NCBI GenBank assembly: GCA_910578885.1
Contig: CAJTSH010000015.1
Location: forward strand, 1-64,000
Source of the DNA: an uncultured Lachnospiraceae bacterium
GTDB lineage: Bacteria > Bacillota > Clostridia > Lachnospirales > Lachnospiraceae
Reading direction: 5' to 3'
DNA: 64,000 bases
The notes under the pieces are model-generated. The model was not told where the DNA came from, searched no databases, and saw nothing but the letters and a program-made list of their open reading frames with translations. Position 1 is the first letter of the stretch. The number at the start of each line of letters is the position of its first letter. The position numbers were made by a program, and so were the translations under genes. Of the stretch, positions 1-8,700 are shown in pieces.

Positions 1-21
1 ATTTGTTGTCAAGGTTCAGTT

Positions 22-76
22 CTTGGCTACGAGTTTTATTTTCGTAGCAAGGTGCGAATCCCATTTTAGGTATGGG
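22..76. other. Two hairpins at the window edge
   Basis: Two inverted repeats sit 3' of the Rpn-family gene. GCTACGA (26-32) pairs with TCGTAGC (42-48), and CCCAT (60-64) pairs with ATGGG (72-76). Neither is followed by a clear T run on either strand, so they are not convincing terminators. Positions 51-60 look like a tRNA T-arm by chance, but no acceptor stem or other arms are present. They may be the edge of a repeat element associated with the adjacent nuclease gene. Confidence 0.4.
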
Positions 77-112
77 AAGTCTTAGTACTTTAATATTAAA
101 TTATTTCTCCGA

Positions 113-973
113 TTATATTAACTGCATAACCTCGGCTTTAATCTCTTTCAGTTCCTCCATTGATAAAGTAGGTAAATAACGCGCAATTTGTTCAAGTGAT
201 ATTTCCCCATCCTTAATCATTCTCTCTGCTGTTTCCCTTGCTTCATCATGTCTTTCACTTTTAATAAATGATTTCATTATCTGTTCTTCATCAAACAAAC
301 TCATCATGATCGTCACAACCTCCTTCTCTCTATCTGCCAAATATTCCCTTAAAACATTCCTGTCCTTGCATATGCGGATTGTTTCCGTAACCGCCTTTTG
401 AGTCATTCCATGTTGCTTTGTTTGCTCATTAAATACTTTACAAAAAACAATGTACTGATTGATAATATCATCCTTATCACTTTCATAAATAACTTTGGCA
501 TTTACTTCAATGTCAGTATCGGCACTTTCAAAAAATTCCTTTGACAATGATATCTTATCAGGTTTTTTGCCCTTATTACCTGTATAGATTACATACAATT
601 CGGGTTTTGGCATTTTTACTTTCCTGCTCTTGTAATAGTCTTGGCTAGTACGTTGGAAATATTCGTGATAACTTTGCGCCAGATATAGCAAAACCCTTAC
701 CAATATATTCATTGTCCACGTAGATTGAGCCTCTATCAGTATCATCAATTTATTATTGACAATAAAACCTAAATCATTGTACAAATTGTCGGTCAACACA
801 TTTTCTATTGTCACATCAGTCAGCGAATCCTCTGTTGCCGTGGTGTCCTCTGGATGGAGCGTTTTATACAGTTTTAACAGATAACTTTTATTTTGAAAAA
901 GGTCAAGAAATACGCTATTTTTTGCTGTGCGCTTTGCTATGACCTCCTGTATTTGCTTTGTATCATCCTGCAC
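113..973 (-). CDS. Rpn family nuclease / putative PD-(D/E)XK transposase
   Basis: This 286-residue protein belongs to the Rpn/YhgA-like group of recombination-promoting nucleases, related to transposase_31 proteins with a PD-(D/E)XK fold. The N-terminal third contains a conserved block, a DLGF motif followed after about 12 residues by IEAQ, which corresponds to the D...(E/Q)xQ/K active-site region. The C-terminal 60 residues are charged and helical (DEEQIMKSFIKSERHDEARETAERM), typical of the family tail. The start is a GTG at 971-973, placed by GAGG seven bases upstream. The family promotes RecA-independent recombination in E. coli. Chromosomal copies are often multi-copy and mobile-like. The gene stands alone, without neighbours that suggest an operon. 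Confidence 0.85.
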   Translation of the reverse strand: MQDDTKQIQEVIAKRTAKNSVFLDLFQNKSYLLKLYKTLHPEDTTATEDSLTDVTIENVLTDNLYNDLGFIVNNKLMILIEAQSTWTMNILVRVLLYLAQSYHEYFQRTSQDYYKSRKVKMPKPELYVIYTGNKGKKPDKISLSKEFFESADTDIEVNAKVIYESDKDDIINQYIVFCKVFNEQTKQHGMTQKAVTETIRICKDRNVLREYLADREKEVVTIMMSLFDEEQIMKSFIKSERHDEARETAERMIKDGEISLEQIARYLPTLSMEELKEIKAEVMQLI

Positions 974-1207
974 CTTATCACCTCAATTTCTTAAATTCTG
1001 TGACAGAAGATATGATATAAATTACTCCATTACATCTCAATTATACAAAAAAACGCCTATGTTTACAATAAAATATAATTGAAATTCCCAATTATTTTAT
1101 TACTTTTCATTCATGCTCCAACCAGAAAAAAATTTTTTTATGTGATATTTTTCCTCTCCCATGCTTTATTATTATGAAAGGCCTTTCAAAAAACGAAAGA
1201 ATGGTGG
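974..1207. other. Divergent intergenic region with palindrome
   Basis: No gene is seen here. The stretch is AT-rich and lies between divergently arranged genes. A perfect 12-bp palindrome, GAAAGGCCTTTC, followed by AAAAAACGAAAG, lies shortly upstream of the sigma-factor remnant. Its layout resembles the self-regulated promoters of ECF sigma operons (a TGAAA-type -35 and an ACG-type -10), but that is only a resemblance. Confidence 0.35.
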
Positions 1208-1661
1208 ATGGATATGGTGGATTTGGAAAGCAGACTAACAGACTACGCAGATATCAGCTACCGGGTTGCAATATCCTACTGCAAGAACCGATATGATGCA
1301 GGCAATTATCCGAATCAACGTGGAAGAAAAACCGGTAGATCTAGTCCGCACACAGGATGTAAACGGCAATAATATGTATACAGCTACTATTGATATGGAA
1401 GACAGCGAAAACGATATGACAATTGAAATGGAGAATGGATTTGAACCTGTTTCCGAAACGCAGCTTCCCGAAATCAAGACTAGCCTGGCAAAGGAAGGCG
1501 GCAAAGTCTATTTCCTTGCCAATGATTTAAAGATTGATATTACAGAAGATTTCACAGACGGAACCTGCAGCGGAACTTTCGCATTAGACGGTATGGAATA
1601 TTCCTATGACATTACCGGAAATGCAGATGAATACAATATTTCGGTTTCTACCATAGAATAG
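1208..1661 (+). pseudogene. Fused remnant: ECF sigma-factor start joined to the 3' end of a secreted-type protein
   Basis: Two reading frames meet at about position 1295-1305. The first frame starts at ATG 1208 and reads MDMVDLESRL...YRVAISYCKNRYDA, which matches the N-terminal helix of sigma-70/ECF factors (normally continuing EDIVQEVF). It then runs into unrelated sequence and stops. The second frame is open from a TTG at 1266 to 1661 and encodes about 120 residues of beta-rich, acidic sequence (INVEEKPVDLV...YNISVSTIE) with no credible start or ribosome binding site of its own. The simplest reading is that one deletion removed most of a sigma gene plus the 5' part of the next gene of the same operon, probably an anti-sigma or target protein. 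The C-terminal part is not recognised as a named family. Confidence 0.6.
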
Positions 1662-1675
1662 CATTTTCCATGAAC

Positions 1676-1711
1676 AAAAATACAGGTATGGCAAGCCATA
1701 CCTGTATTTTT
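1676..1711. terminator. Bidirectional intrinsic terminator
   Basis: AAAAATACAGGTATGG (1676-1691) pairs with CCATACCTGTATTTTT (1696-1711) around a four-base loop CAAG. There is a T run on both strands. It separates the convergent sigma remnant and the DUF1963 gene. Confidence 0.9.
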
Positions 1712-1748
1712 ATATGAAAAGACTTTTAAATACTCACTCCATCATCTA

Positions 1749-2588
1749 TTAGCAGCAATCCCAGTTATACAAAACCTTACTGAAATCCCTTCTTTTTAAA
1801 TCCTCTCCATTGATAAAGAAATTACCGACGCCGCAGTCTCCCCAGAGCACATAATCCTCGTTCTCGATATAATCAGAATCCATCTGGAACAGAAGCGTAT
1901 CATAAATACGGTATTTCTCTTCATACTCTCTCGGATCCGACTGGGTAAAGTACGGATAACCTAAAAGCCAGTGACCACTGTTGGAAATTTCCTCTGCCAG
2001 CTTATCAAATGCCTCCTCATCCAGAACCGAATACACCGTCTGGTTTCCGATGTCTGTCCCAAACTTCTCTTTGACAATCTCTGCAAACATTTTATCGAAC
2101 TGATATGATTCAATTCCCATATAAACTGTCTTCTTCGCAATGTCCACAACCGCCTCTTTAAACACCGGCGTATATTCTTCGTTTTCCTCATCGGTGCAAA
2201 CCGGCGGATGCAAAGCGAGGATATCCTCCCTCGTGATACCATAATTGACTTGTTCATGATAAACAACGCGAAAAGTATTCTGCTCATCCGGCTTATCAAA
2301 ATCCAGCCCAAAAACATCGTCACCACCAATAAAAAACTGTAGCATTCCTTGTTCGGGCAGAGGCGCCTCCACCTCGGCACGATCCAGATTCAACTGTGCT
2401 AAAAGCATCAGCTTATTGCCCTCCGAATCCGTCGGATAATCCCGCTTCATATCCCAATAAGGAACTCCGCCGAACTTGCTTGAAAAAATATCCGGCTTTT
2501 TTTCGGCAGCAATGATGAGGGAATATGCCGGCGTTGCCGTTCTTTTTTTAATCTCTTCTACAACCTCTTTTACCTGATTCCACTCCAT
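1749..2588 (-). CDS. DUF1963 (YwqG-like) protein
   Basis: This protein of about 279 residues matches the YwqG/DUF1963 family. It has the conserved sequence GGVPYWD near residue 40, LLAQLNL, and 'GMLQFFIGGDD' typical of that fold. The family is widespread in Firmicutes and has no established biochemical role. I place the start at ATG 2588 (MEWNQVKE) because GGGGGA lies seven bases upstream. An upstream in-frame ATG at 2603 would almost touch glgB's stop and has no ribosome binding site. The gene follows glgB by 18 bases and may be the last gene of the glgB transcript, ending at the terminator at 1676-1711. No signal peptide or membrane segment is visible. Confidence 0.8.
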   Translation of the reverse strand: MEWNQVKEVVEEIKKRTATPAYSLIIAAEKKPDIFSSKFGGVPYWDMKRDYPTDSEGNKLMLLAQLNLDRAEVEAPLPEQGMLQFFIGGDDVFGLDFDKPDEQNTFRVVYHEQVNYGITREDILALHPPVCTDEENEEYTPVFKEAVVDIAKKTVYMGIESYQFDKMFAEIVKEKFGTDIGNQTVYSVLDEEAFDKLAEEISNSGHWLLGYPYFTQSDPREYEEKYRIYDTLLFQMDSDYIENEDYVLWGDCGVGNFFINGEDLKRRDFSKVLYNWDCC

Positions 2589-2606
2589 GTCAGCTTCCCC
2601 CAATCT

Positions 2607-4505
2607 CTAAAACTGGAATACTGCCACGCCATATGCAGGCAAGGGGTATGCGAAGGAAAAGTCTTTCCCGTCACACTCAAATTTTACTGCATTATACTGG
2701 AGCGGTCTTGCCTCGCCGCTGCCGCCGAATTTGACGTCGTCACTATTTAAAATCAACTTAAATTTTCTCTTCTTCGGTACGCCTACACGATAATCCTCTC
2801 TTGCCACCGGAGTAAAATTACATACAAACAGCAGATTATTCTTGCCGTTTTTGGACTTGCGGACAAAGCTAAAAATACTCCGGTCTCCATCATTTGCATT
2901 AATCCACTCAAAACCGTCCCAACTATGGTCTAATTCATAGAGACATGGATACTTCTTATAGAGATGCAGCAGTTCTTTCATAAAGTCCTGCATCTGTCTA
3001 TGCTCCGGCTGCGCCAAAAGATACCAGTCCAGCTCTCTTTCCTCGCTCCATTCACGCTCCTGCGCAAAGTCCTGTCCCATGAACAAAAGCTTTTTACCGG
3101 GGTGTCCCATCATAAAGGCATAGCCCACCATCAGATTGCGGAATTTATCTATTCCAAGTCCCGGCATTTTGTTAATCATAGAGCATTTCAGATGAACAAC
3201 CTCATCATGCGACAATACCAGAATATAACGCTCGCTCGCATTATAACTCATTGCGAACGTCATCTTATGATGATTATTCTTACGGAAATACGGATCCAGT
3301 TTCATATAATCCAAGAAATCGTGCATCCAGCCCATGTTCCATTTATAGCTGAAATTCAATCCGCCGTCCTTTGCCTCACCGGTTACCATCGGCCATGCCG
3401 TAGATTCTTCGGCAATCATGACCGTACCGTGATTTCTTCCGGTAATCACCGTATTGATATGGCGGAAGAATTCAATCGCCTCCAAATTCTTGTTATCGCC
3501 ATATTTATTCGCAACCCATTCTCCATCCTTTTTACCGTAATCCAGATAGAGCATTGACGCCACAGCATCTACACGAAGCCCGTCAATGTGGTAGTGTTCA
3601 ATCCAAAGAAGCGCGCTGCCAATCAGGAAATTCTTGATTTCAGAACGTCCATAATCAAATATCTTGGTTCCCCAATCCGGATGCTCGCCCTTTCTGGGAT
3701 CTGCATACTCATACAATGCCTGTCCGTCAAAGTCTGCAAGACCATGCGCATCTCTCGGAAAATGCGCCGGTACCCAATCCAGAATCACGCCAATATTATT
3801 CTTGTGAAGATAATCTACAAAATAGGCAAAATCCTCCGGCGTTCCATACCGTGAGGTCGGTGCATAATAACCGGTTACCTGATATCCCCAAGACCCATCA
3901 AACGGATACTCAGAGATTCCCATCAATTCTACATGGGTATATCCCATTTCCTTTACATACTTCGTCAATGCTTCTGCCGCCTGACGGTACGTATAAAATC
4001 CTTCATCCTCTCTGCATGGATGGCGCATCCATGAGCCAATATGCACTTCATAAATAGACATTGGCTGTGCGTAAGGGTCTTCCATCTCCTCCCGCTTCTT
4101 CATCCATACCTTATCCGTCCATTTGAATTTTGTAATATCAAAGACTCTGGAAGCCGTTCCGGGACGAAGCTCCGCATAATTCGCATACGGATCCGCCTTA
4201 TAAAGCCGCTCTCCCTCTTCCGTCTCAATGAGATACTTATACATATCTCCCTCTTCCACGTCCGGGATAAACAGCTCATAAATTCCCATTTCCAAAGGTT
4301 CCAAACGCTCCATCTCATGTACCGTTTCGTCCCAGTCATTGAACGTTCCAATTACCCAGACCTTTGCGGCATGCGGCGCCCAGACGTCAAACAAAACGCC
4401 CTTTTTCTTCTTCATCTCCGTCGGATGCGCACCCAGTTTCTTATAAATATCATAGTGCGTTCCTTGTCCAAAGAGATACATGTCTAATTCGGTAAAGTTC
4501 CCCAT
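2607..4505 (-). CDS. glgB: 1,4-alpha-glucan branching enzyme
   Basis: GlgB (632 residues) introduces alpha-1,6 branches into glycogen by cleaving and transferring alpha-1,4 chains in the cytoplasm. An N-terminal CBM48/E-set domain (residues about 15-110, GVLFDVWAPHAAKVWVIGTFNDWD) is followed by a GH13 barrel. The barrel carries the classical motifs DGLRVDAV (nucleophile Asp), IAEESTAW (acid Glu) and LSHDEVVH (third Asp). A C-terminal beta domain ends in VAVFQF. The length fits bacterial short-form GlgB. The start is ATG 4505 with GAGGTG six bases upstream; a GTG at 4514 is also in frame but lies inside the ribosome binding site. It sits directly behind the TPR/ATPase gene (14-base gap). No glgA, glgC or glgP is in the window, so the pairing with the ATPase is the main context. 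Confidence 0.97.
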   Translation of the reverse strand: MGNFTELDMYLFGQGTHYDIYKKLGAHPTEMKKKKGVLFDVWAPHAAKVWVIGTFNDWDETVHEMERLEPLEMGIYELFIPDVEEGDMYKYLIETEEGERLYKADPYANYAELRPGTASRVFDITKFKWTDKVWMKKREEMEDPYAQPMSIYEVHIGSWMRHPCREDEGFYTYRQAAEALTKYVKEMGYTHVELMGISEYPFDGSWGYQVTGYYAPTSRYGTPEDFAYFVDYLHKNNIGVILDWVPAHFPRDAHGLADFDGQALYEYADPRKGEHPDWGTKIFDYGRSEIKNFLIGSALLWIEHYHIDGLRVDAVASMLYLDYGKKDGEWVANKYGDNKNLEAIEFFRHINTVITGRNHGTVMIAEESTAWPMVTGEAKDGGLNFSYKWNMGWMHDFLDYMKLDPYFRKNNHHKMTFAMSYNASERYILVLSHDEVVHLKCSMINKMPGLGIDKFRNLMVGYAFMMGHPGKKLLFMGQDFAQEREWSEERELDWYLLAQPEHRQMQDFMKELLHLYKKYPCLYELDHSWDGFEWINANDGDRSIFSFVRKSKNGKNNLLFVCNFTPVAREDYRVGVPKKRKFKLILNSDDVKFGGSGEARPLQYNAVKFECDGKDFSFAYPLPAYGVAVFQF

Positions 4506-4519
4506 ATGATCCACCTCGC

Positions 4520-7183
4520 TTATTCTTCAAAATCCTTTTCATGCAGGATTTCATAATCACTATCTTTACTTTTTCGGGAAGCAAGTAATCCAAACGCCTT
4601 CTTCATACTAAACTTCTCTGCATTTGCAATCGCTTCATCTACGATTTCTTTTACCTCTGTCAATGTTGTCGCCTGATCTGCTTTCTGAATATTGCTGATT
4701 CTATTGTACAAGGCAAGCATCGCCATATCATCAATTTCAAACATCAATTCCTTCGCATAAGCTCTGGCAAAGGACACCAGTTCGTCGCTGGTAAATATTG
4801 GCAGGTTAATCTTCTCAGTAAACTTTCTGGCAAGAGATTCATCCCTTCCCATTGCTTTATTGATACCGGTTCTGGTATCTTCAATAATTACCAGAATACC
4901 GCTGCTGTCCGCTTCCAGCGCAAGCGACAGCTTTACAGCCGTCTCTCTGGAAATATCTCCAACTTTCTCGATTATTAAACAGCCGCCTTGTATTTTCTTT
5001 AAAAGCTGCGGAATATCCTTCTGGTTCAAGGATATTGCATCTATCTTTCCGACCTTGGAGCTGGGACGTCCGATTTCTTCCTGTAACGCCTTTATAATGC
5101 TGGTTGCCAGAACAGTCTTTCCGCTGCCGCGCACACCCTGAATAATAATATTTCCCGCCTTACAGCTCTTCGCATCTTTTAGATGTTTTTTGGCTCCGGT
5201 CAATACCTGACAAAGCTGCTGCTCCATCCCCGTTACCGGCGTGAAGTAAGTAAATATTTCCCGCTGTCTCTCCGAAAGTCTTGTAATCGGCATATCCTCT
5301 TCGGGTTCATCCTCAAACTCCAGCTCAGAAATCTTGGGCAGCTCTTTGGTGTCTCCACCGGGCGCTTCCATTGCTTCCGGTTCCAATTGTATTTTGGGAA
5401 GAGGAAATTCCTCCGCTTCCATATCGGATTCTTCCGCTTCATGTGACCATTCATCTTCATCTGTCATTGCTGCAACTTCTGCCTCTAATGCCGCTGTCAT
5501 CTCCGGAAGAAAGTCCTCTTCCGGTAATTTCTCCTGCAATTCTTCTGTAAAAGCTCCTTCAAAGTTTTCCTGCGCCCACTGCTCAACCGGGATACCTTCT
5601 CCAAAATCCTCCGGCATTGGTATCTCATCTGTATAGTCTGCTCCTATGTCTTCCGGCGTCGGTATCTCATCTGTATAATTTTCTCCTATGTCTTCCGGTG
5701 CCGCAACCTCGTCTTCAAAGCCTTCCGAAACCTCCGCATCATTGGTAAAACCTTCCGCCAGATTCTCCGGCAGGATACCTTCCGACAAAAACTCGTCAAT
5801 CCCTTCGTTCACACGGGACAATTCGTCAATCTGCTGCTGCAGAATGCTGTTGACGTCTGCCATTAACTGTCCTGCTTCTTCCTTCGGGCGATGCTTCGTC
5901 ATCATTCCGGCTATCTCGGCGCTGTCCATTGCCGCCGCCTTCCCAAGATACTCCTGCTCTAACAAATCCTTAGGGGTCATCCCTGCATCCAACTGTGGGA
6001 TTACCGTTGCGAGGCGATCCATGATATCTTCCGCCTGTGCAAGCGCCTTTGCTTTTGCAGATTCTAACTTCCTCTGCTCCGCCTCCTGAAGCGCCGCTTC
6101 CGCCGCGCGTCTGGTACGCTCCCACTCTTCCAGAACATCCTGTATGTTCATCTGGCCGGTAATCTGCTTCTCCAATAAAGCACGCTCCGGCATTACCAGA
6201 CTTAGCTGTCCGTCATATTCCTCGCCCAAAAGCTCCTGAAAATTCGTCCGCAGAGAACCGTCTATCTCTTCATCCGTTTCAATATGTCCGTATTTCTCCT
6301 CCAATTGCTCCTCCGCCCCTTCCTCTTGAGGAATCTGCAAATACGGAATTTCCTCCACAATCTTCTTGATATTATCCATTGTATCGCTCACGGTTTCCTT
6401 CTCCGTGGCTTCCATAATCTGCTGCATGCTTTTTGCCAGCTCCTGCTGCAGATTCACCGTATTAAATTTACTGGCGTTGGTGGTTACCTGCGGAATCTGT
6501 ACCGTCTCCCGTATAATCTCACCGGACTCCAGCGTATCCGTAGGGCGAACTTCCACAATCCCGTCTCTATGCTGTTTAAACTTCCGATACTTGTCCTCCT
6601 GCGCCTTATTCAACGGCTGATATAACATCTTTAGCTCCAGTGCCTTCTCCACATAAGGTCCATCGCCAAACCACAAAATCAATTCGTCACATGCATCAAT
6701 ACACTGCTCGCTTCTACCTGCTTTGTGGTACAGAAATGCCAGCTCAAACGCCCACCGCTCCGTATATTCCTGATCCTTTAGTTCCTCTAATATGCCAATC
6801 AATACGTCGATTCCGGCATCCTTCGCCCGATTGATTTCATAACGCAGAACATATTTTAGATTGTCATGAGGTGCAATTTCTACAAATTCATCGTAATATT
6901 CCTGTGCCTCTTCAAAATTCTTCTGCTTAATGGCAACCTCTGCAAGACGATAAATAATCATCCGCCCAATCGGAGAACGGTCGTATGCCATTAGCAGAAT
7001 CTCTTTCGCTTCTTCATACCGCCCAACCTGCGCATATATTTCACCAGCCTTTACCAGCGAGTTTACATTCCGTACCTTCCGCCAATTGATGGAATCCACG
7101 ATTACAGCCGCTTCTTCGTACCTTTTTTCACTCGCAAGGCTTTTGATTTCATCCATTTTTAATTTATATTCATATTTATCCAA
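4520..7183 (-). CDS. TPR protein with acidic linker and C-terminal P-loop ATPase
   Basis: This is an 887-residue multidomain protein. Residues 1-200 form TPR-like helical pairs (ALKSLASEKRYEEAA-type, YEEAKEILLMAYDRSP, FEEAQEYYDEF). Residues about 230-640 are acidic and probably disordered, with a short coiled coil near 350-400 and an in-frame repeat TDEIP-x-PEDIG near 500-540. Residues 640-887 are an AAA-like P-loop domain with GVRGSGKT, followed by CLIIEKVGDIS as a Walker B-like strand ending in Glu. There is no transmembrane segment. The start is TTG 7183 with GAGG nine bases upstream, and a good promoter precedes it. Co-transcription with glgB suggests a link to glycogen metabolism or to a scaffold for it, but this is inference. 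I do not know a characterised homologue. Confidence 0.75.
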   Translation of the reverse strand: MDKYEYKLKMDEIKSLASEKRYEEAAVIVDSINWRKVRNVNSLVKAGEIYAQVGRYEEAKEILLMAYDRSPIGRMIIYRLAEVAIKQKNFEEAQEYYDEFVEIAPHDNLKYVLRYEINRAKDAGIDVLIGILEELKDQEYTERWAFELAFLYHKAGRSEQCIDACDELILWFGDGPYVEKALELKMLYQPLNKAQEDKYRKFKQHRDGIVEVRPTDTLESGEIIRETVQIPQVTTNASKFNTVNLQQELAKSMQQIMEATEKETVSDTMDNIKKIVEEIPYLQIPQEEGAEEQLEEKYGHIETDEEIDGSLRTNFQELLGEEYDGQLSLVMPERALLEKQITGQMNIQDVLEEWERTRRAAEAALQEAEQRKLESAKAKALAQAEDIMDRLATVIPQLDAGMTPKDLLEQEYLGKAAAMDSAEIAGMMTKHRPKEEAGQLMADVNSILQQQIDELSRVNEGIDEFLSEGILPENLAEGFTNDAEVSEGFEDEVAAPEDIGENYTDEIPTPEDIGADYTDEIPMPEDFGEGIPVEQWAQENFEGAFTEELQEKLPEEDFLPEMTAALEAEVAAMTDEDEWSHEAEESDMEAEEFPLPKIQLEPEAMEAPGGDTKELPKISELEFEDEPEEDMPITRLSERQREIFTYFTPVTGMEQQLCQVLTGAKKHLKDAKSCKAGNIIIQGVRGSGKTVLATSIIKALQEEIGRPSSKVGKIDAISLNQKDIPQLLKKIQGGCLIIEKVGDISRETAVKLSLALEADSSGILVIIEDTRTGINKAMGRDESLARKFTEKINLPIFTSDELVSFARAYAKELMFEIDDMAMLALYNRISNIQKADQATTLTEVKEIVDEAIANAEKFSMKKAFGLLASRKSKDSDYEILHEKDFEE

Positions 7184-7236
7184 AAAGTGTCACCTCAAAA
7201 ACATTGTATGGCAAAATCATCCCAATTATTGCTTTA

Positions 7237-7265
7237 AGTTTACCATAGACGACTATTTCTGTCAA
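7237..7265 (-). promoter_or_regulatory. Sigma-A promoter for the TPR-ATPase/glgB operon
   Basis: On the minus strand TTGACA (7260-7265) and TAAACT (7237-7242) are separated by exactly 17 bases, with TGG in front of the -10 as an extended element. The start codon lies about 55 bases downstream. Confidence 0.8.
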
Positions 7266-7353
7266 AAAAAACAGCATGGTGCAACAACAATATTTACTGT
7301 CAGATTTTGTCACACCACACTATATTTTGTATCTACGAAAATTTTATCAAAAA

Positions 7354-8685
7354 TTAAGTATTCCTTTCGTTTCTTTCATCTTCTGTTTCTTTTTCCTCAT
7401 ATACCAGCCGGTTTGTCTTTAAATCCACACTTGTTGCAGCAATATAAACGCCTGTATCGTCCGGCAGTTTCCTCTTGCGTAGGATATAGCTTATCACATT
7501 GCTTATGATATAGTAAACAACCGCAAATGCCGGCACGCCCAGCACCATGCCTGTAAAACCAAATAGTCCTCCGCCCACCAGAATTGCAAAGACAACCCAG
7601 AAAGGAGATAAGCCGGTGGAATCCCCTAAAATTTTAGGTCCGATTATATTTCCGTCTAACTGCTGCAGAACAATGACGAAGATTACGAAATATAATCCCT
7701 GAATCGGGCTTGCCAATGCGATGATGATCGCACTGGGTATTCCACCGATAAACGGTCCGAAAAACGGAATTACATTCGTCACTCCCACAATGACCGATAC
7801 CAGCAATGTATACGGCATCTGCATGATACTAAGCACAATATAACAAAGCACCCCTATGATTGCGGAATCCAGTATTTTTCCCGAAATAAAGCCTCCGAAT
7901 ATTTCATTGCTCTTGCGGACAGTATGGACAATGACATTCGCCTGACGTACCGGAAGAATGGCATAGACAATCTTCTTGCTCTGACCAATGAACTTCTCTT
8001 TGCTAAAGAGAAGATATGCGGCAATAATCAGTCCCACCAATACGTTTAAAAGCACCTTGACCACGTTAATCAGTCCTCCGGTAACCGCTGTCACATAGGT
8101 CTGGATATCCGGCAGTACCGAGGTCTGGAACCAATCGGATAAATAGTCGGATACCTTTCGGATGCCTTCTTCTATCATCTGTGCATTTTTGCTGTCTCCA
8201 CTCATGAAATCATCTACCCACTTAATCAGATTTTCTACCTGATCCGGCAGGGTCGTCACCATTCCGCTGATACTTCTGATCAATTGCGGCATAACCATTT
8301 CAATGAGCAGTATAATAATCAGTACAAAGAATACTAACGCTCCGGCGGTTCCGACTGCCCTTGTGAGCTTTTTCCGCTTTTTTTCATTGCTCATCCGTTT
8401 TTCCAGCGCCTTGTCCAAATTGCGTTCGATTAATTTCATGATTGGATTGATTAGATAGGCAATCACAAAACCAATAATAATCGGCTGCAGTACTCCCATG
8501 ACTTTATTCCAGGCACTGCGTACCGAATCAAATCGATACAAAGCAAAAAACACCACCATGCACAGGCAGACAATAATAAATGCCAGCAGCGCCATGGCCA
8601 GATATGGCTTAATATTCCAATTCGCCTTTTCGTTGTTCTGTTCTGTTCCCACTGGTTCATACGAGCCATGCTTCTTTTCCTTCAT
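7354..8685 (-). CDS. AI-2E family transporter (PerM/YdiK-like permease)
   Basis: This 443-residue polytopic membrane protein belongs to the AI-2E transporter (UPF0118) family. It starts with a short cytoplasmic tail, then about eight hydrophobic segments, including paired helices at about 30-55 and 65-80 and a C-terminal cluster at 300-390. The family signature GVTNVIPFFGPFIGGIPSAI and the later GNIIGPKILGDSTGLSPFWV are both present. A long non-membrane stretch (150-230) is usual for these proteins. Some homologues are Na+/H+ antiporters or export autoinducer-2, so the substrate is not predictable. It follows the hydratase gene by 15 bases and is likely co-transcribed with it. Confidence 0.9.
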   Translation of the reverse strand: MKEKKHGSYEPVGTEQNNEKANWNIKPYLAMALLAFIIVCLCMVVFFALYRFDSVRSAWNKVMGVLQPIIIGFVIAYLINPIMKLIERNLDKALEKRMSNEKKRKKLTRAVGTAGALVFFVLIIILLIEMVMPQLIRSISGMVTTLPDQVENLIKWVDDFMSGDSKNAQMIEEGIRKVSDYLSDWFQTSVLPDIQTYVTAVTGGLINVVKVLLNVLVGLIIAAYLLFSKEKFIGQSKKIVYAILPVRQANVIVHTVRKSNEIFGGFISGKILDSAIIGVLCYIVLSIMQMPYTLLVSVIVGVTNVIPFFGPFIGGIPSAIIIALASPIQGLYFVIFVIVLQQLDGNIIGPKILGDSTGLSPFWVVFAILVGGGLFGFTGMVLGVPAFAVVYYIISNVISYILRKRKLPDDTGVYIAATSVDLKTNRLVYEEKETEDERNERNT

Positions 8686-8700
8686 TCGTATCCCCCAGAT

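Noticed and set aside
41..76. tRNA-like fragment (GGTGCGAATCC) near the left end
   Set aside because: No acceptor, D or anticodon arm could be built around it.
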